Of a stretch of DNA of 64,000 bases, positions 55,082-64,000 are shown one piece after another. The stretch is from Sulfurovum sp. (GTDB lineage Bacteria; Campylobacterota; Campylobacteria; Campylobacterales; Sulfurovaceae): contig JAUZSE010000025.1 in assembly GCA_030949725.1 (NCBI GenBank), positions 1 through 64,000 of the forward strand. The letters are read 5' to 3'. The stretch's first letter is position 1, and each line of letters opens with the position of its first letter. The position numbers were made by a program, and so were the translations under genes. Below the pieces are notes generated by a model. The model saw nothing but the letters and a program-made list of their open reading frames with translations, did no database searches and was not told the DNA's origin.

Positions 55082-56140
55082 ATGACTTTAGATGATTTAA
55101 GAGTAAAGATAGACAGCATTGATGATACATTGTTAAAACTCTATAATGAGCGTATGGAACTTGTGCATAAAGTGGGTGAAGTCAAAAACATTACAGGTGC
55201 ACCTATTTACCGTCCTGAACGAGAACAATCTATTTTGAACCGATTGAAAAAACAAAATGAGGGGAAACTCACTGACGCTGCAATAGATGCACTCTTTTTA
55301 GAAATGTTTGCCGTAGCAAGAAACCTTGAATTGCCTGAAGGTGTAGCCTATCTCGGACCAGAAGCAAGTTTTACCCATCAAGCAGCAGAGGGTAAATTTG
55401 GTGCGATGAGTTCATATCTGCCTATTAATTCTATACAAGGTATATTTCGTGAAGTAGACAAAGGAACAGCAAAGTTTGGTGTGATTCCTATAGAAAATTC
55501 ATCCAATGGTATTGTCTCCGATACGATTAATTGTTTAGATAAATATGATCTCAAAATTATTGCTGAAGTGATGATAGATGTGCATTTAGCCTTTGCTACG
55601 ATCAATGAAGACATTAAAAAGATCACAAAAATTTATTCTAAGGATATTGCCTTTGGTCAATGTCGTAAGTTTTTAGAAGATTTAGGATTTGATGATGTAG
55701 AACAAATACCTGTCGAATCTACAGCCAAGGCAGCAAAGCTTGCACTCAATGATGAGACAGCAGCGGCACTTTGTCCTGCGGTAGCCGCAAAGATCAATAA
55801 TTTGCCAATACGTTTCAACAATGTAGAAGACAATAGCAATAACAGAACGCGATTCTTTATTATTTCTAATTTTGAAAATGCAGCTTCAGGTAATGACAAA
55901 ACATCTCTACTTGTCAGGCTCTCTAACACACCAGGATCTTTGGTTGATTTCCTGAATGACTTTGAAGAGGCTGATGTGAACTTGACGAAGATAAAGTCAC
56001 ATATAGTAGGAGGAGAATCACTTTTCTTTATAGAATTTAGTGGACATCAAGAGGATGCTAAAGTAAAAGAGATCTTACAAAGACATAACAATGAGATCAA
56101 AGTATTGGGCTCTTATGTCAAAGAGACTGATGATGTATGA
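55082..56140 (+). CDS. pheA: Chorismate mutase/prephenate dehydratase (P-protein)
   Basis: A 352-residue bifunctional enzyme of phenylalanine synthesis. Chorismate mutase (residues 1-90, RVKIDSIDDTLLKLYNERME and YRPEREQSIL), then prephenate dehydratase (about 97-275, VAYLGPEASFTHQAA, VIPIENSSNGIV, NNRTRFFII with the TRF motif), and an ACT regulatory domain (SLLVRLSNTPGSLVDFLNDF, ESLFFIEFSGH) at the C-terminus for feedback by Phe. The start at 55082 follows a GGCATATT site 10 bases after lysA. Confidence 0.95.
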   Translation: MTLDDLRVKIDSIDDTLLKLYNERMELVHKVGEVKNITGAPIYRPEREQSILNRLKKQNEGKLTDAAIDALFLEMFAVARNLELPEGVAYLGPEASFTHQAAEGKFGAMSSYLPINSIQGIFREVDKGTAKFGVIPIENSSNGIVSDTINCLDKYDLKIIAEVMIDVHLAFATINEDIKKITKIYSKDIAFGQCRKFLEDLGFDDVEQIPVESTAKAAKLALNDETAAALCPAVAAKINNLPIRFNNVEDNSNNRTRFFIISNFENAASGNDKTSLLVRLSNTPGSLVDFLNDFEEADVNLTKIKSHIVGGESLFFIEFSGHQEDAKVKEILQRHNNEIKVLGSYVKETDDV

Positions 56141-56173
56141 AACATGTAAACAGCAGTAGCTGGAATAATAGCA

Positions 56174-57273
56174 ATGAGATTTAACAAAGTATTAGAAAAT
56201 ATAAAGACCTATGAAGCAGGCTTGCCTATCGAGCTGGTGGTGCGTGAATTTGGGATAGATGCAAAAGATGTTGTAAAACTTGCATCCAATGAAAACCCTA
56301 TAGGAACAAGTCCTGCCGTAGCCAAAGTTATTGTTGAAAATGCTAACAAAGCACACTTGTATCCTGATGACTCTATGTTTGAGCTCAAAGCGGCACTTTC
56401 ATCAAGGTTTGATGTCAAAGATGACAATATCATTATTGGTGCAGGGTCTGATCAGGTACTAGAGTTTATCTCACGCGCTGTGCTTGCATGAAAATGCTTC
56501 CGTGCTTATGTCTGCGGTGACCTTTGCTATGTATGAAATCTATGCAAAACAGATGGGTGCCAAAATTTATCGTACGGCGAGTTATGAACATAAATATGAT
56601 GAATTTATGGAAGCGTATCGTATGTATAAACCAGAAATTATTTATCTTTGTACACCTAACAATCCAACAGGTGATGCAACAAGCAAAGAAGCAGTTTTAG
56701 AAATCATCAAGTCTGTAGACAAGGATACATTGGTGGTAGTAGATGCTGCTTATATGGAGTATGCTTCGGCTAAAGATGAGAAGTATGCCATCACACCTAA
56801 TGACTTGATAGGCTTTGAAAATGTCATTTATTTGGGTACTTTTTCTAAAGCCTATGGCTTGGGAGGTATGCGTGTAGGATATGGAATAGCACAAAAAGAA
56901 CTCATCCATGAACTTCATAAGATGCGACCACCCTTTAACATCTCTACACTTTCTTTAGCAGCAGCGATAGAAGCGTGTAAGGATGATGATGGGTTTGTGT
57001 CAGAGTCTATCGCATTACATCAAGAACAGATCAAGCGTTATGAGGCTTTTGCTAACGCACATGGCTTTGAATATATTGAGAGTTATACCAATTTTATTAC
57101 CTATTTGTTTGATGACAAGATGAATTCTACCTCTCTAGCCGATGCTTTACTGAAAGCGTGGTGTGATTATCCGAAATTTGGCTTCTTATGAGTTGAATGC
57201 CATACGTGTTACCATAGGAACAGAAAAACAAAATGATCTATTCTTTAAACATTTTTCAGAGCTTATTGCGTGA
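56174..57273 (+). CDS. hisC: Histidinol-phosphate aminotransferase (two frameshifts)
   Basis: About 366 residues after repair. [27 protein letters not shown], then after a shift at 56485-56495 [44 protein letters not shown] and the PLP-lysine [17 protein letters not shown] second shift near 57155-57160 is needed to read [21 protein letters not shown] and KHFSELIA to the stop at 57273. It converts imidazole-acetol phosphate to histidinol phosphate; HisC-like enzymes in this group may also serve aromatic amino acids beside pheA. Confidence 0.93.
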
Positions 57274-57297
57274 AAAAGATTGAGGTAGTAAGCGTGG

Positions 57298-57486
57298 ATG
57301 AACATAGAGGTTAAACCTTTTGTTTTAAACGATTTTACCCAACAGGAAGCAGCATGTGTTTCTGTGAAAAAGATGACAAAAAAAGAACTTAAAAATTTAG
57401 CTGAGAGTTTAGACTTAGTGTATGACGATACACATATTGTTTTTGCAAAAAAACTTTTTAATGCATACTTGACAGGAAACAAATGA
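57298..57486 (+). CDS. Small hypothetical protein between hisC and dxs
   Basis: A 62-residue ORF (MNIEVKPFVLNDFTQQEAACVSVKKMTKKELKNLAES...) of unknown function, single helix-rich domain. GAGG lies about 12 bases before the ATG. Its stop overlaps the dxs start (57483) by four bases, as in a coupled operon. I cannot assign a family. Confidence 0.5.
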   Translation: MNIEVKPFVLNDFTQQEAACVSVKKMTKKELKNLAESLDLVYDDTHIVFAKKLFNAYLTGNK

Positions 57487-59300
57487 TAGATATAAAATCA
57501 CATTCCATAAAAGACCTCTCTATAGATAGAACTCAATACTGTAGCAGAAGAGATCAGACAAAAGATACTTGATACGGTAAGTAAAAATGGTGGACATCTC
57601 TCTTCGACTATGGGAGCAACAGACCTTATCGTAGCCATGCATAAAGTTTTTGATGTAGAAAAAGATCCATTTATTTTTGATGTGAGTCATCAAGCGTATG
57701 CACATAAATTACTCACAGGACGTTGGGATGACTTTCATACACTACGTCAATTTGACGGTATCTGTGGGTATACAAAACCAAAAGAATCTAAGTATGACTA
57801 TTATGTAGCAGGTCACAGTTCCACGTCTATTTCATTGGCTGTTGGTGCAGCTAAAGCCATAGCACTCAAAGGTGAAGATAGGATTCCCGTAGCATTTATA
57901 GGCGATGGAAGTATGTCTGCAGGTATGGTGTATGAAGCACTCAATGAGCTGGGAGACAGAAAGTATCCAGTTATTATTATACTCAATGACAATGAGATGA
58001 GCATTGCCAAACCTATCGGGGCTATATCCAAACTACTATCACAAACGATGGCAGGTTCTTTTTATCAGAGATTTAAGGGGGTGTTGAGAAAGTATTGGAA
58101 CATTTGCCTGAAAGTGCACATTATATGGCAAAACGTTTTGAAGAATCTTTAAAACTTATTACGCCAGGTATTTTGTTTGAAGAGCTTGGGATTGAATACA
58201 TTGGTCCTGTGAATGGACATGATATTGAGTCTCTTATTGAGACATTTGAAGTAGCTAGAGCCTTAGGTAAGCCAGTTATTATCCATGCACAAACCACTAA
58301 GGGTAAAGGCTATGAAATCGCGGAGGGTACGAAAGAACATTGGCATGGGGTAAGTGCTTTTGATCTTGAAACGGGTATTGCTCCTAAAAAAGCTGGTGCG
58401 AAAGCAGCCACGGCGATCTTTTCTGAAACACTGATCGCATTGGCTGATGAAGATGAAAAAGTAGTAGGGGTAACAGCTGCTATGCCTACAGGTACAGGGA
58501 TGTCTGCCGCTATAGAAAAATATCCAGAACGTTTTTGGGATGTGGCTATAGCAGAGCAACATGCAGTGACATCCATGGGTGCATTAGCCAAAGAAGGGTT
58601 TAAGCCTTTTTGTACGATTTACTCAACATTTTTACAACGAGGATTTGACCAATTGATTCACGATATTGCACTGATGGATTTGGGTGTGGCATTTGCATTA
58701 GATCGAGCAGGTATCGTAGGTGAAGATGGAGAAACACATCAAGGTGCATTTGATATATCTTACCTAAGAGGTATCCCAAATATGACACTCTTAGCACCTT
58801 ACAATGACACAACGATGAAGTTCTGTATGACCTTTGCCAAAGACTACACACACCCTTGTGCCTTTAGATACCCAAGAGGTGCTTTTTTGGCAGAAGATAG
58901 AGAAAGCCCAGCCTATGAATTAGGAAAATCTCATTTACTCCAAGAGGGTGAAGACATACTCTTCATCGGTTATGGAAACGGCGTTGGACGAGCAGAACAA
59001 ACAGCAAAACTTTTAGATAAAGAAGTAGCGATATTAGACTTGCGTTTTGTGAAACCTCTTGACAAAGAAATGCTTATCTCCTTAGCCAAAAAATACAAAA
59101 AATGGTTCGTCTTCTCTGACTCTGCAAAAATGGGTGGTGTAGGCTCTGCCATTTTAGAATGCCTAGCAGAAGAAAAGATACAAGATATAGCTTTAACTTC
59201 TTTCGAGTATTTAGATAAGTTTATCACGCATGGGAATACGAAATTGGTGGAAGAAAGTTTGGGGATTTTGCCTGAGCAGTTGGTGGAGAGAATTATATAA
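57483..59300 (+). CDS. dxs: 1-deoxy-D-xylulose-5-phosphate synthase (two frameshifts)
   Basis: About 605 residues. The entry enzyme of the MEP isoprenoid pathway, also giving DXP for thiazole and pyridoxal. Start MIDIKSHSIKDLSID, then GHLSSTMGATDLIVAMH, VAGHSSTSISLAVGAAKA with the TPP site, AFIGDGSMSAGMVYEALNELG, TTKGKGYEIAE, the pyrimidine domain IAEQHAVTSMGALAKEG, and the C-terminal domain. One shift lies near 57521-57530 and the other in G5 (58077-58081), the latter giving FKGGVEKVLEHLPES. Both are single-base. It links to ispDF at 3.1 kb and to thiG. Confidence 0.95.
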
Positions 59301-59311
59301 AGGAAAACAAA

Positions 59312-60931
59312 ATGCAATTAAGACGCGTAGAAATTATAAAATATAGAAATTTTAAAAATCTTGTGATAGATTTTGAAAAATCTGATTTTCCTAATGTCTT
59401 TTCTATCGCTAGTAAAAATGGTGGTGGGAAGAGTACACTACTTCAATTTATATTTATACTGTTGTCTTGTTTTATGGATAAGAATAAACATAAATATATA
59501 AAGAATTTATTAAAAGAGTTCTCGGACAGTGATACTGCTAATAATATAGAGTTAGTCACATTTGAAATTGATGATAACTCTAAAGTATATCATTTAGATT
59601 TTACGATTACCAGTCCAAATTGGAACGATATTGACTTTAATCTCTATTTAGATGTAAAAGATTTACATCAAGAGATAGAGATAAATAGGATAAAAGAACG
59701 AAAATATAATAAAATATTTGCCCTACAAAGTGTACTTACTGAATTTAATAGGATTACACCAGTATTTAAAAATAACTTTAGAGATGTAGAAAATATTTTT
59801 GTAGAGTTAGGTCTAGGAGGATTGTATAATAATCTTAGGATAGAAGATAATCAGCATAAAGTAGTCAAAGATTATCAAAAGTTAATAAATCAAGCCTTAT
59901 CAAATCATAGTATTGAACCTAATAATATTAATGATTTAGAATTGGTATATGAAGAGAGTAAAAATAACTTATCTCTATTAAAAGATAACTTAGACAAAAA
60001 GAATATAAGATATATAAATCATTTAAATAATACCTCTATTTTATTATTAAAAACAGATATGAGTTTAGAAGGCTTAACTCAATTATCAAATAGTGTTTTC
60101 TTCACTGCTCCAAATACTCAAGTATATCATTTTTTAGAGCCACGAGATAAACTTGAAGTTTTTGACTCTTTAACATCTTATTCATCAGTTTTAGATAATC
60201 TAAAAAAGAGTTTAGATAATTTTTATACTTATGATTTCGCCTCAACAGATATTATTTCTAAATCTTTTCAAAAAGCATCAGATGAAGATTTAAAATCAAA
60301 AAGAAAAACAGGTACTTATGGTACAAAATATGATGAGTTAACGAATGAATTAAAAGATTTCTTAGATGATAAAGAAGTCATAGAAAATGAAGATGGAAAC
60401 CAAATAATATTTAGGTTGAAATCTTCTAAAAAAGAACTTTTTCCAGAAGATTTAAGTCATGGAGAACTTAAAAAACTAGGTATATATATTTGGCTAAAAT
60501 ATATTGTAGAGGATAATTCTATTGTTTTAATGGATGAAGTAGATATTGCATTACATCCAAAATGGCAATATGAGCTTGTTGATGATTTGACACAATGGTC
60601 TAAGGGGAGTCAGTTTTTATTGGCTACACATTCTCCTCAGATATTGAGTTCTACCTATTATAAAAATATTATTAAATTAGACAATGGAAAAGTCACTAGA
60701 TATAGACAACCTCCAATAGATAGAGATATTAATGCGATTATAGTAGAAATCATGGAAGCTCCTGATTTTCCTGAAGATTTATTAAATTTACATAAAGAGT
60801 ATAGAAAATTAGTAAACAATAGAAAGCATAAGAGTGATGAGGGCAAAGCATTAAGAGCAGAAATTTTAGAATATGAAAGTGAAAATTCTTCATTTTTTCA
60901 AGATATTAATATGGATTTAGAACTTCTTTAA
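59312..60931 (+). CDS. ptuA: PtuA-like ABC-type ATPase (Septu defence)
   Basis: A 539-residue SMC/OLD-like ATPase. It begins MQLRRVEIIKYRNFKNLVID, Walker A FSIASKNGGGKSTLLQF (about 32-48), a long charged helical middle, then the signature SHGELKKLGIYIW, Walker B SIVLMDEVDIALHPKWQYEL and HSPQILSS. In Septu systems this ATPase senses phage infection with the HNH partner PtuB. It overlaps ptuB by one base. Base composition is AT-rich and lysine/asparagine-rich compared with dxs and metK, which suggests transfer. No retron RNA or reverse transcriptase is seen here. Confidence 0.82.
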   Translation: MQLRRVEIIKYRNFKNLVIDFEKSDFPNVFSIASKNGGGKSTLLQFIFILLSCFMDKNKHKYIKNLLKEFSDSDTANNIELVTFEIDDNSKVYHLDFTITSPNWNDIDFNLYLDVKDLHQEIEINRIKERKYNKIFALQSVLTEFNRITPVFKNNFRDVENIFVELGLGGLYNNLRIEDNQHKVVKDYQKLINQALSNHSIEPNNINDLELVYEESKNNLSLLKDNLDKKNIRYINHLNNTSILLLKTDMSLEGLTQLSNSVFFTAPNTQVYHFLEPRDKLEVFDSLTSYSSVLDNLKKSLDNFYTYDFASTDIISKSFQKASDEDLKSKRKTGTYGTKYDELTNELKDFLDDKEVIENEDGNQIIFRLKSSKKELFPEDLSHGELKKLGIYIWLKYIVEDNSIVLMDEVDIALHPKWQYELVDDLTQWSKGSQFLLATHSPQILSSTYYKNIIKLDNGKVTRYRQPPIDRDINAIIVEIMEAPDFPEDLLNLHKEYRKLVNNRKHKSDEGKALRAEILEYESENSSFFQDINMDLELL

Positions 60932-61566
60932 TGCGATATGTACAAAAGAAATCTACTCCAAGCTTTTTTGAAAGGGATACAAGAAAGCTCAGTTATTGGA
61001 TAAAATACACTCCAAGTAAAAAAAGGTTTTTAAAAGAATATATCTTAGAAAATGAACAATATTATTTATGTATTTATTGTGAAAGTAAAGTTAATATGGA
61101 CTCTTCTCATATAGAACATATTGAGCCAAAGTCTTTGGATATAAAGTCTTTGACCTTTGATTATGCTAATTTGTCAGTCTCTTGTAATGGCACTTGTTTT
61201 AATGTATCGAATGGTAATAGTCGTCATAACTGTGGGCATATAAAGAAGAATACATATGATAAACAACGCTTTCTTCACCCTTGTGAGATTATAGATTTGG
61301 AAGAATATTTTAAATATGATTTTGATGATTTTAAAATTTATACAACAGAGAAAAACAGTAAAAAATCAGAATATATGATAAAATTATTAAACTTGAATAG
61401 TGGTCGCTTAATCATTGCACGAAGAAATGATTATCAGTATTTTAATAAACAACTAAAACAGATAAAAGATGTAGAAAAGAGAAAGAAATTTATAAAAAAT
61501 AAAATAAAAGTGAAAACATTACAATTTATTTCATTTTTTAGATATAAATATAAACACTTAATTTAA
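60931..61566 (+). CDS. ptuB: PtuB-like HNH nuclease (Septu defence)
   Basis: A 211-residue protein of the TIGR02646/PtuB kind. YLCIYCESKVNMDSSHIEHIEPKS carries the zinc/HNH core (Cys 47, Cys 50, His 60, His 63), DYANLSVSCNGTCFN the Asn and further Cys, and HNCGHIKKNTYD the CGxxK part. The ATG shares its A with the ptuA stop. The pair lies between dxs and metK. Effector nuclease of a Septu-type defence pair; target unknown. Confidence 0.82.
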   Translation: MRYVQKKSTPSFFERDTRKLSYWIKYTPSKKRFLKEYILENEQYYLCIYCESKVNMDSSHIEHIEPKSLDIKSLTFDYANLSVSCNGTCFNVSNGNSRHNCGHIKKNTYDKQRFLHPCEIIDLEEYFKYDFDDFKIYTTEKNSKKSEYMIKLLNLNSGRLIIARRNDYQYFNKQLKQIKDVEKRKKFIKNKIKVKTLQFISFFRYKYKHLI

Positions 61567-61568
61567 AA

Positions 61569-61593
61569 AATCTCTCCCATAAAAAGAGAGATT
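61569..61593 (+). terminator. Terminator after ptuB
   Basis: A perfect 8-bp stem AATCTCTC / GAGAGATT, with a 9-base loop, directly follows the ptuB stop; CTTTAAG follows. It separates the defence pair from metK. Confidence 0.7.
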
Positions 61594-61640
61594 CTTTAAG
61601 TTCAGTGACAGTGAACAAAATTTATTTTTAAGGATTAAAA

Positions 61641-62798
61641 ATGGCTAACGAATACATTTTTACCAGTGAATCTGTAACAGAGGGGCATCCAGATAAAATG
61701 GCTGACCAAATTTCAGATGCTATACTCGATTATATTATCGAGAGAGATCCGCAAGCTAGAGTGGCTTGTGAGACTCTTGTGAGCAACGGTTTTTGTGTTA
61801 TTGCAGGAGAACTAAAAACGACAGCGTATGCACCTATGCAAGAGATTGCAAGAAGGGTGATAAAAGAGATAGGTTATACCGATGCTCAGTTTGGTTTTGA
61901 TTATCGTTCCGCTGCGGTACTCAATGGTATTGGTGAACAAAGTCCAGATATTAGTCAAGGTGTTGATCAAGCTTCAGGTGAGATTGGTGCAGGGGATCAA
62001 GGTTTGATGTTTGGTTATGCTTGTAAAGAGACACCTGAACTTATGCCTTTGCCTATTTCTTTGGCACATAAGATTACGGCGAAGCTAGCAGAAGTACGTA
62101 AAAATGGCACTGTCCCATTTTTACGTCCTGATGGTAAAGCACAGGTTTCTGTCAAATATGTAGATGGCAAACCAGTGTCTATAGATACTATTGTTGTGTC
62201 TACACAGCATCATGACAATGTTACTTTGGAACAAGTACAAAAAGCGGTACTTGAAGAAGTCATCAAAGCAGTTATTCCAGCAGAATTAATACATGATGAT
62301 ATTACCTACCATATCAACCCCACAGGTCGTTTTGTGATCGGTGGACCTCAAGGTGATGCTGGACTTACGGGTCGAAAAATCATTGTAGATACTTATGGTG
62401 GTTCATGTCCTCACGGTGGGGGTGCTTTTTCAGGTAAAGATCCTACAAAAGTAGATCGAAGTGCTGCTTATGCTGCAAGATATGTAGCTAAAAACCTTGT
62501 AGCAGCAGGTGCTTGTGAAAAAGTGACCTTGCAGATTGCCTATGCTATTGGTGTTGCAAAACCTGTTTCTGTTTATGTTGATACGCATGGAACAGAAAAT
62601 GTAGATAAGGATAAAATTACTGAGTGTGTATTAGCACTTTTTGATCTTACACCCAAAGGTATTATGGAAGAGTTAGATTTACTTAGACCTATCTATAGAA
62701 AAACAGCAGCCTATGGACACTTTGGTAGAGAAGATCCTGATTTTACATGGGAACAAACAACGCGGCTAGATGAGATTAAGGCGTATCTTAATATCTAA
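61641..62798 (+). CDS. metK: S-adenosylmethionine synthetase
   Basis: A 385-residue enzyme that makes SAM from ATP and methionine. [24 protein letters not shown] (ATP/metal site), [65 protein letters not shown], with [15 protein letters not shown] at the end. It supplies the methyl donor for the methyltransferase at 24.8 kb and for RsmG. Ribosome site AAGGATTAAAA. Confidence 0.97.
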   Translation: MANEYIFTSESVTEGHPDKMADQISDAILDYIIERDPQARVACETLVSNGFCVIAGELKTTAYAPMQEIARRVIKEIGYTDAQFGFDYRSAAVLNGIGEQSPDISQGVDQASGEIGAGDQGLMFGYACKETPELMPLPISLAHKITAKLAEVRKNGTVPFLRPDGKAQVSVKYVDGKPVSIDTIVVSTQHHDNVTLEQVQKAVLEEVIKAVIPAELIHDDITYHINPTGRFVIGGPQGDAGLTGRKIIVDTYGGSCPHGGGAFSGKDPTKVDRSAAYAARYVAKNLVAAGACEKVTLQIAYAIGVAKPVSVYVDTHGTENVDKDKITECVLALFDLTPKGIMEELDLLRPIYRKTAAYGHFGREDPDFTWEQTTRLDEIKAYLNI

Positions 62799-62817
62799 AT
62801 TTACTAAAGTTTTACTG

Positions 62818-62839
62818 TTCCACAGCTCTCGCTGTGGAA
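62818..62839. terminator. Hairpin after metK
   Basis: A perfect 9-bp stem TTCCACAGC / GCTGTGGAA with a 4-base TCTC loop lies 20 bases after metK. No T run follows, so it may instead stabilise the transcript end. Confidence 0.6.
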
Positions 62840-62886
62840 TAATGTGATATTAAGATTTTTATTATTCTAAATAAGTATAATCTTTT

Positions 62887-64000
62887 ATGACTTATGATTA
62901 CTTAGAAAACCTCAAAAAAAATCACCTTGCAATACAACTTCTTAATGCCAATAATTTCTCTATGATAGTGGCGTTCTTTTATGAAGCCTTTAAATCTAAG
63001 AAGCGTCAAACACTCAAAGAAACAGAAATTTTAAACCTTTTAGATGATTATATTTATGCTATTAATGAAGGCTATGAAGAGCCAAAATTTCCTAAAACTG
63101 CGAAAGCCTATTTGGATGACTTTACGCAGGAGAGTTCTAATTATTTACGCAAATATTATAGCTATGAGAGTGATGAACCGATTTATGAACTAATGCCTGA
63201 TGTAGAAAAGTTACTCTCGTGGGTAGTAGGGCTTAAAAAGCAAGAATTTGTGGCTACGGAGTCTAAACTCAAAATTATTATGACGCTGTTAAAAGAGTTG
63301 GAATTTGAGACCAATTTGAGTGATGAAGAACGCATAGAGAGTTTGGAAAAAGAGAAAAAAGCCATAGATAAACAAATAGAAGCGATTAAAAGACAGGAAG
63401 ATTTACGCTTTGACACACGAAAAGTCAAAGAACAATTTATGCAAGTCCAAGCTACAAGTGCTGAACTTTTATCGGATTTTAGGGAAATAGAACACAACTT
63501 TAGAAATCTCAATCAAGAAGCCAAAAAAGCCATTGCCTCAACCCAAAATGCCAAAGGGGAAGTGCTAGAAAAAATCTTTGAGATAGAAGAGGGCATTCGT
63601 CAAAGTAATCAAGGCGAAAGCTTTTATGCTTTTTGGGATTTTTTGATGGATACAGAACAGATTGCACATTTGGATAGACTCTTAGTAAATTTATATGATT
63701 TAGAAGATATTCAAAGTTTAGACCCCCAGAGAAGTTTAGAAAATTTGACCTATAATCTTTTGAGTGGAGGGGAAAATGCCCATAAAGTGTTGGCAAAACT
63801 TGTAGAGCAGTTGAGACGATTTATTGATGATAAAGTGTGGGTAGAGAACCGTCGTATTTTGGAATTAGCTTATAGTATAGAACAAAAAGCAATGGATTTG
63901 AGAGACAAGACCCCTACACTAAGAGAATTTTTTAGCATAGATGGTATGAAAATATCGCTTGAATCTATCGCTTCTAAAAGGCTTTTTAGCCCTGTAGCCA
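62887..64000 (+). CDS. jetA: DUF3375 protein, JetA of a Wadjet-type system (3' end outside window)
   Basis: The frame is open from ATG 62887 to the end of the window (371 residues) and continues beyond it. Start MTYDYLENLKKNHLAIQLL, then PKTAKAYLDDFTQESSNYLRK, a long central coiled coil (EERIESLEKEKKAIDKQIEA; LLSDFREIEHNFRNLNQEAKKA), and RRFIDDKVWVENRRILELAYSIEQKA. This is the DUF3375 layout, a kleisin-like MukF relative, known as JetA in Wadjet anti-plasmid systems, which normally continue with JetB, JetC and JetD. It begins 48 bases after the metK hairpin. Only JetA can be seen, so the system is inferred from gene family. Confidence 0.8.
   Translation, partial: MTYDYLENLKKNHLAIQLLNANNFSMIVAFFYEAFKSKKRQTLKETEILNLLDDYIYAINEGYEEPKFPKTAKAYLDDFTQESSNYLRKYYSYESDEPIYELMPDVEKLLSWVVGLKKQEFVATESKLKIIMTLLKELEFETNLSDEERIESLEKEKKAIDKQIEAIKRQEDLRFDTRKVKEQFMQVQATSAELLSDFREIEHNFRNLNQEAKKAIASTQNAKGEVLEKIFEIEEGIRQSNQGESFYAFWDFLMDTEQIAHLDRLLVNLYDLEDIQSLDPQRSLENLTYNLLSGGENAHKVLAKLVEQLRRFIDDKVWVENRRILELAYSIEQKAMDLRDKTPTLREFFSIDGMKISLESIASKRLFSPVA

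Noticed and set aside
57610-58152. Reading the two dxs pieces as separate transketolase-like subunits
   Set aside because: The overlap and homopolymer position indicate one Dxs chain with a missing G; split-transketolase genes have different domain borders.

Overview
The window looks like chromosome of a mesophilic, AT-rich Campylobacterota member, most like the Sulfurovum/Sulfurimonas group. This is inferred from an IspD-IspF fusion, a tmRNA tag beginning ANN, an ArsRS-like two-component pair, GlpC/GlcF-type Fe-S protein, PnuC-type thiamine salvage, and the gene families as a whole; no 16S gene is present to confirm it.

Layout. 1-5.6 kb: edge of a HigBA-type toxin-antitoxin pair, pgpA, an unusual ATP-sulfurylase-like gene with an unusual response regulator, ispDF and mrp. 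5.7-11 kb: ppk2, a DUF3144 gene, then a metal (probably zinc) acquisition block: Fur/Zur-type repressor with a 15-bp palindromic operator, a small His/Cys exported protein, a His-rich lipoprotein and a ZnuD-like TonB receptor. 11-22 kb: metE, then two thiamine blocks: a full TPP riboswitch driving thiC-thiO-thiS-thiG, and a TonB receptor-PnuT-kinase salvage operon with what looks like a half-deleted TPP riboswitch in front. 21.8-24.8 kb: ssrA (tmRNA), lgt, trpA, panB.

24.8-27.6 kb is the most interesting part: a three-gene module (C5 cytosine methyltransferase, DUF262 protein, HEPN ribonuclease-like protein) inserted exactly at the panB/ruvB junction. It is bracketed by a 29-bp imperfect direct repeat that duplicates the start of ruvB, so the methyltransferase begins with ruvB-derived codons. 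27.6-36 kb: ruvB, a PerM-type permease, a two-component system, an Fe-S oxidoreductase subunit, argF, hemB, ribA. 36-41.5 kb is accessory: truncated wzz and a truncated RR-signal ORF meeting tail to tail, an ABC exporter, YefM-YoeB, and lasso-peptide-type B2 and PqqD (RRE) proteins with a DsbC/G-like thiol protein. 41.5-59.3 kb is housekeeping: rsmG, rhomboid, pabB, pyrB, bioD, an N-degron cluster clpS-clpA-aat, tal, pilT, rplY-pth, lptG-type permease, lysA-pheA-hisC, dxs. 59.3-61.6 kb: a Septu-like PtuA/PtuB defence pair between dxs and metK. The right edge opens into a DUF3375 (JetA) gene, the first gene expected of a Wadjet system.

A caution that affects the whole window: at least ten genes carry single-base frameshifts, many in homopolymers, including ispDF and dxs, which belong to one essential pathway. 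Sequencing indels are the likeliest explanation, so these genes are annotated as single CDSs over their full extent. No tRNA, rRNA, CRISPR array or insertion sequence was recognised.
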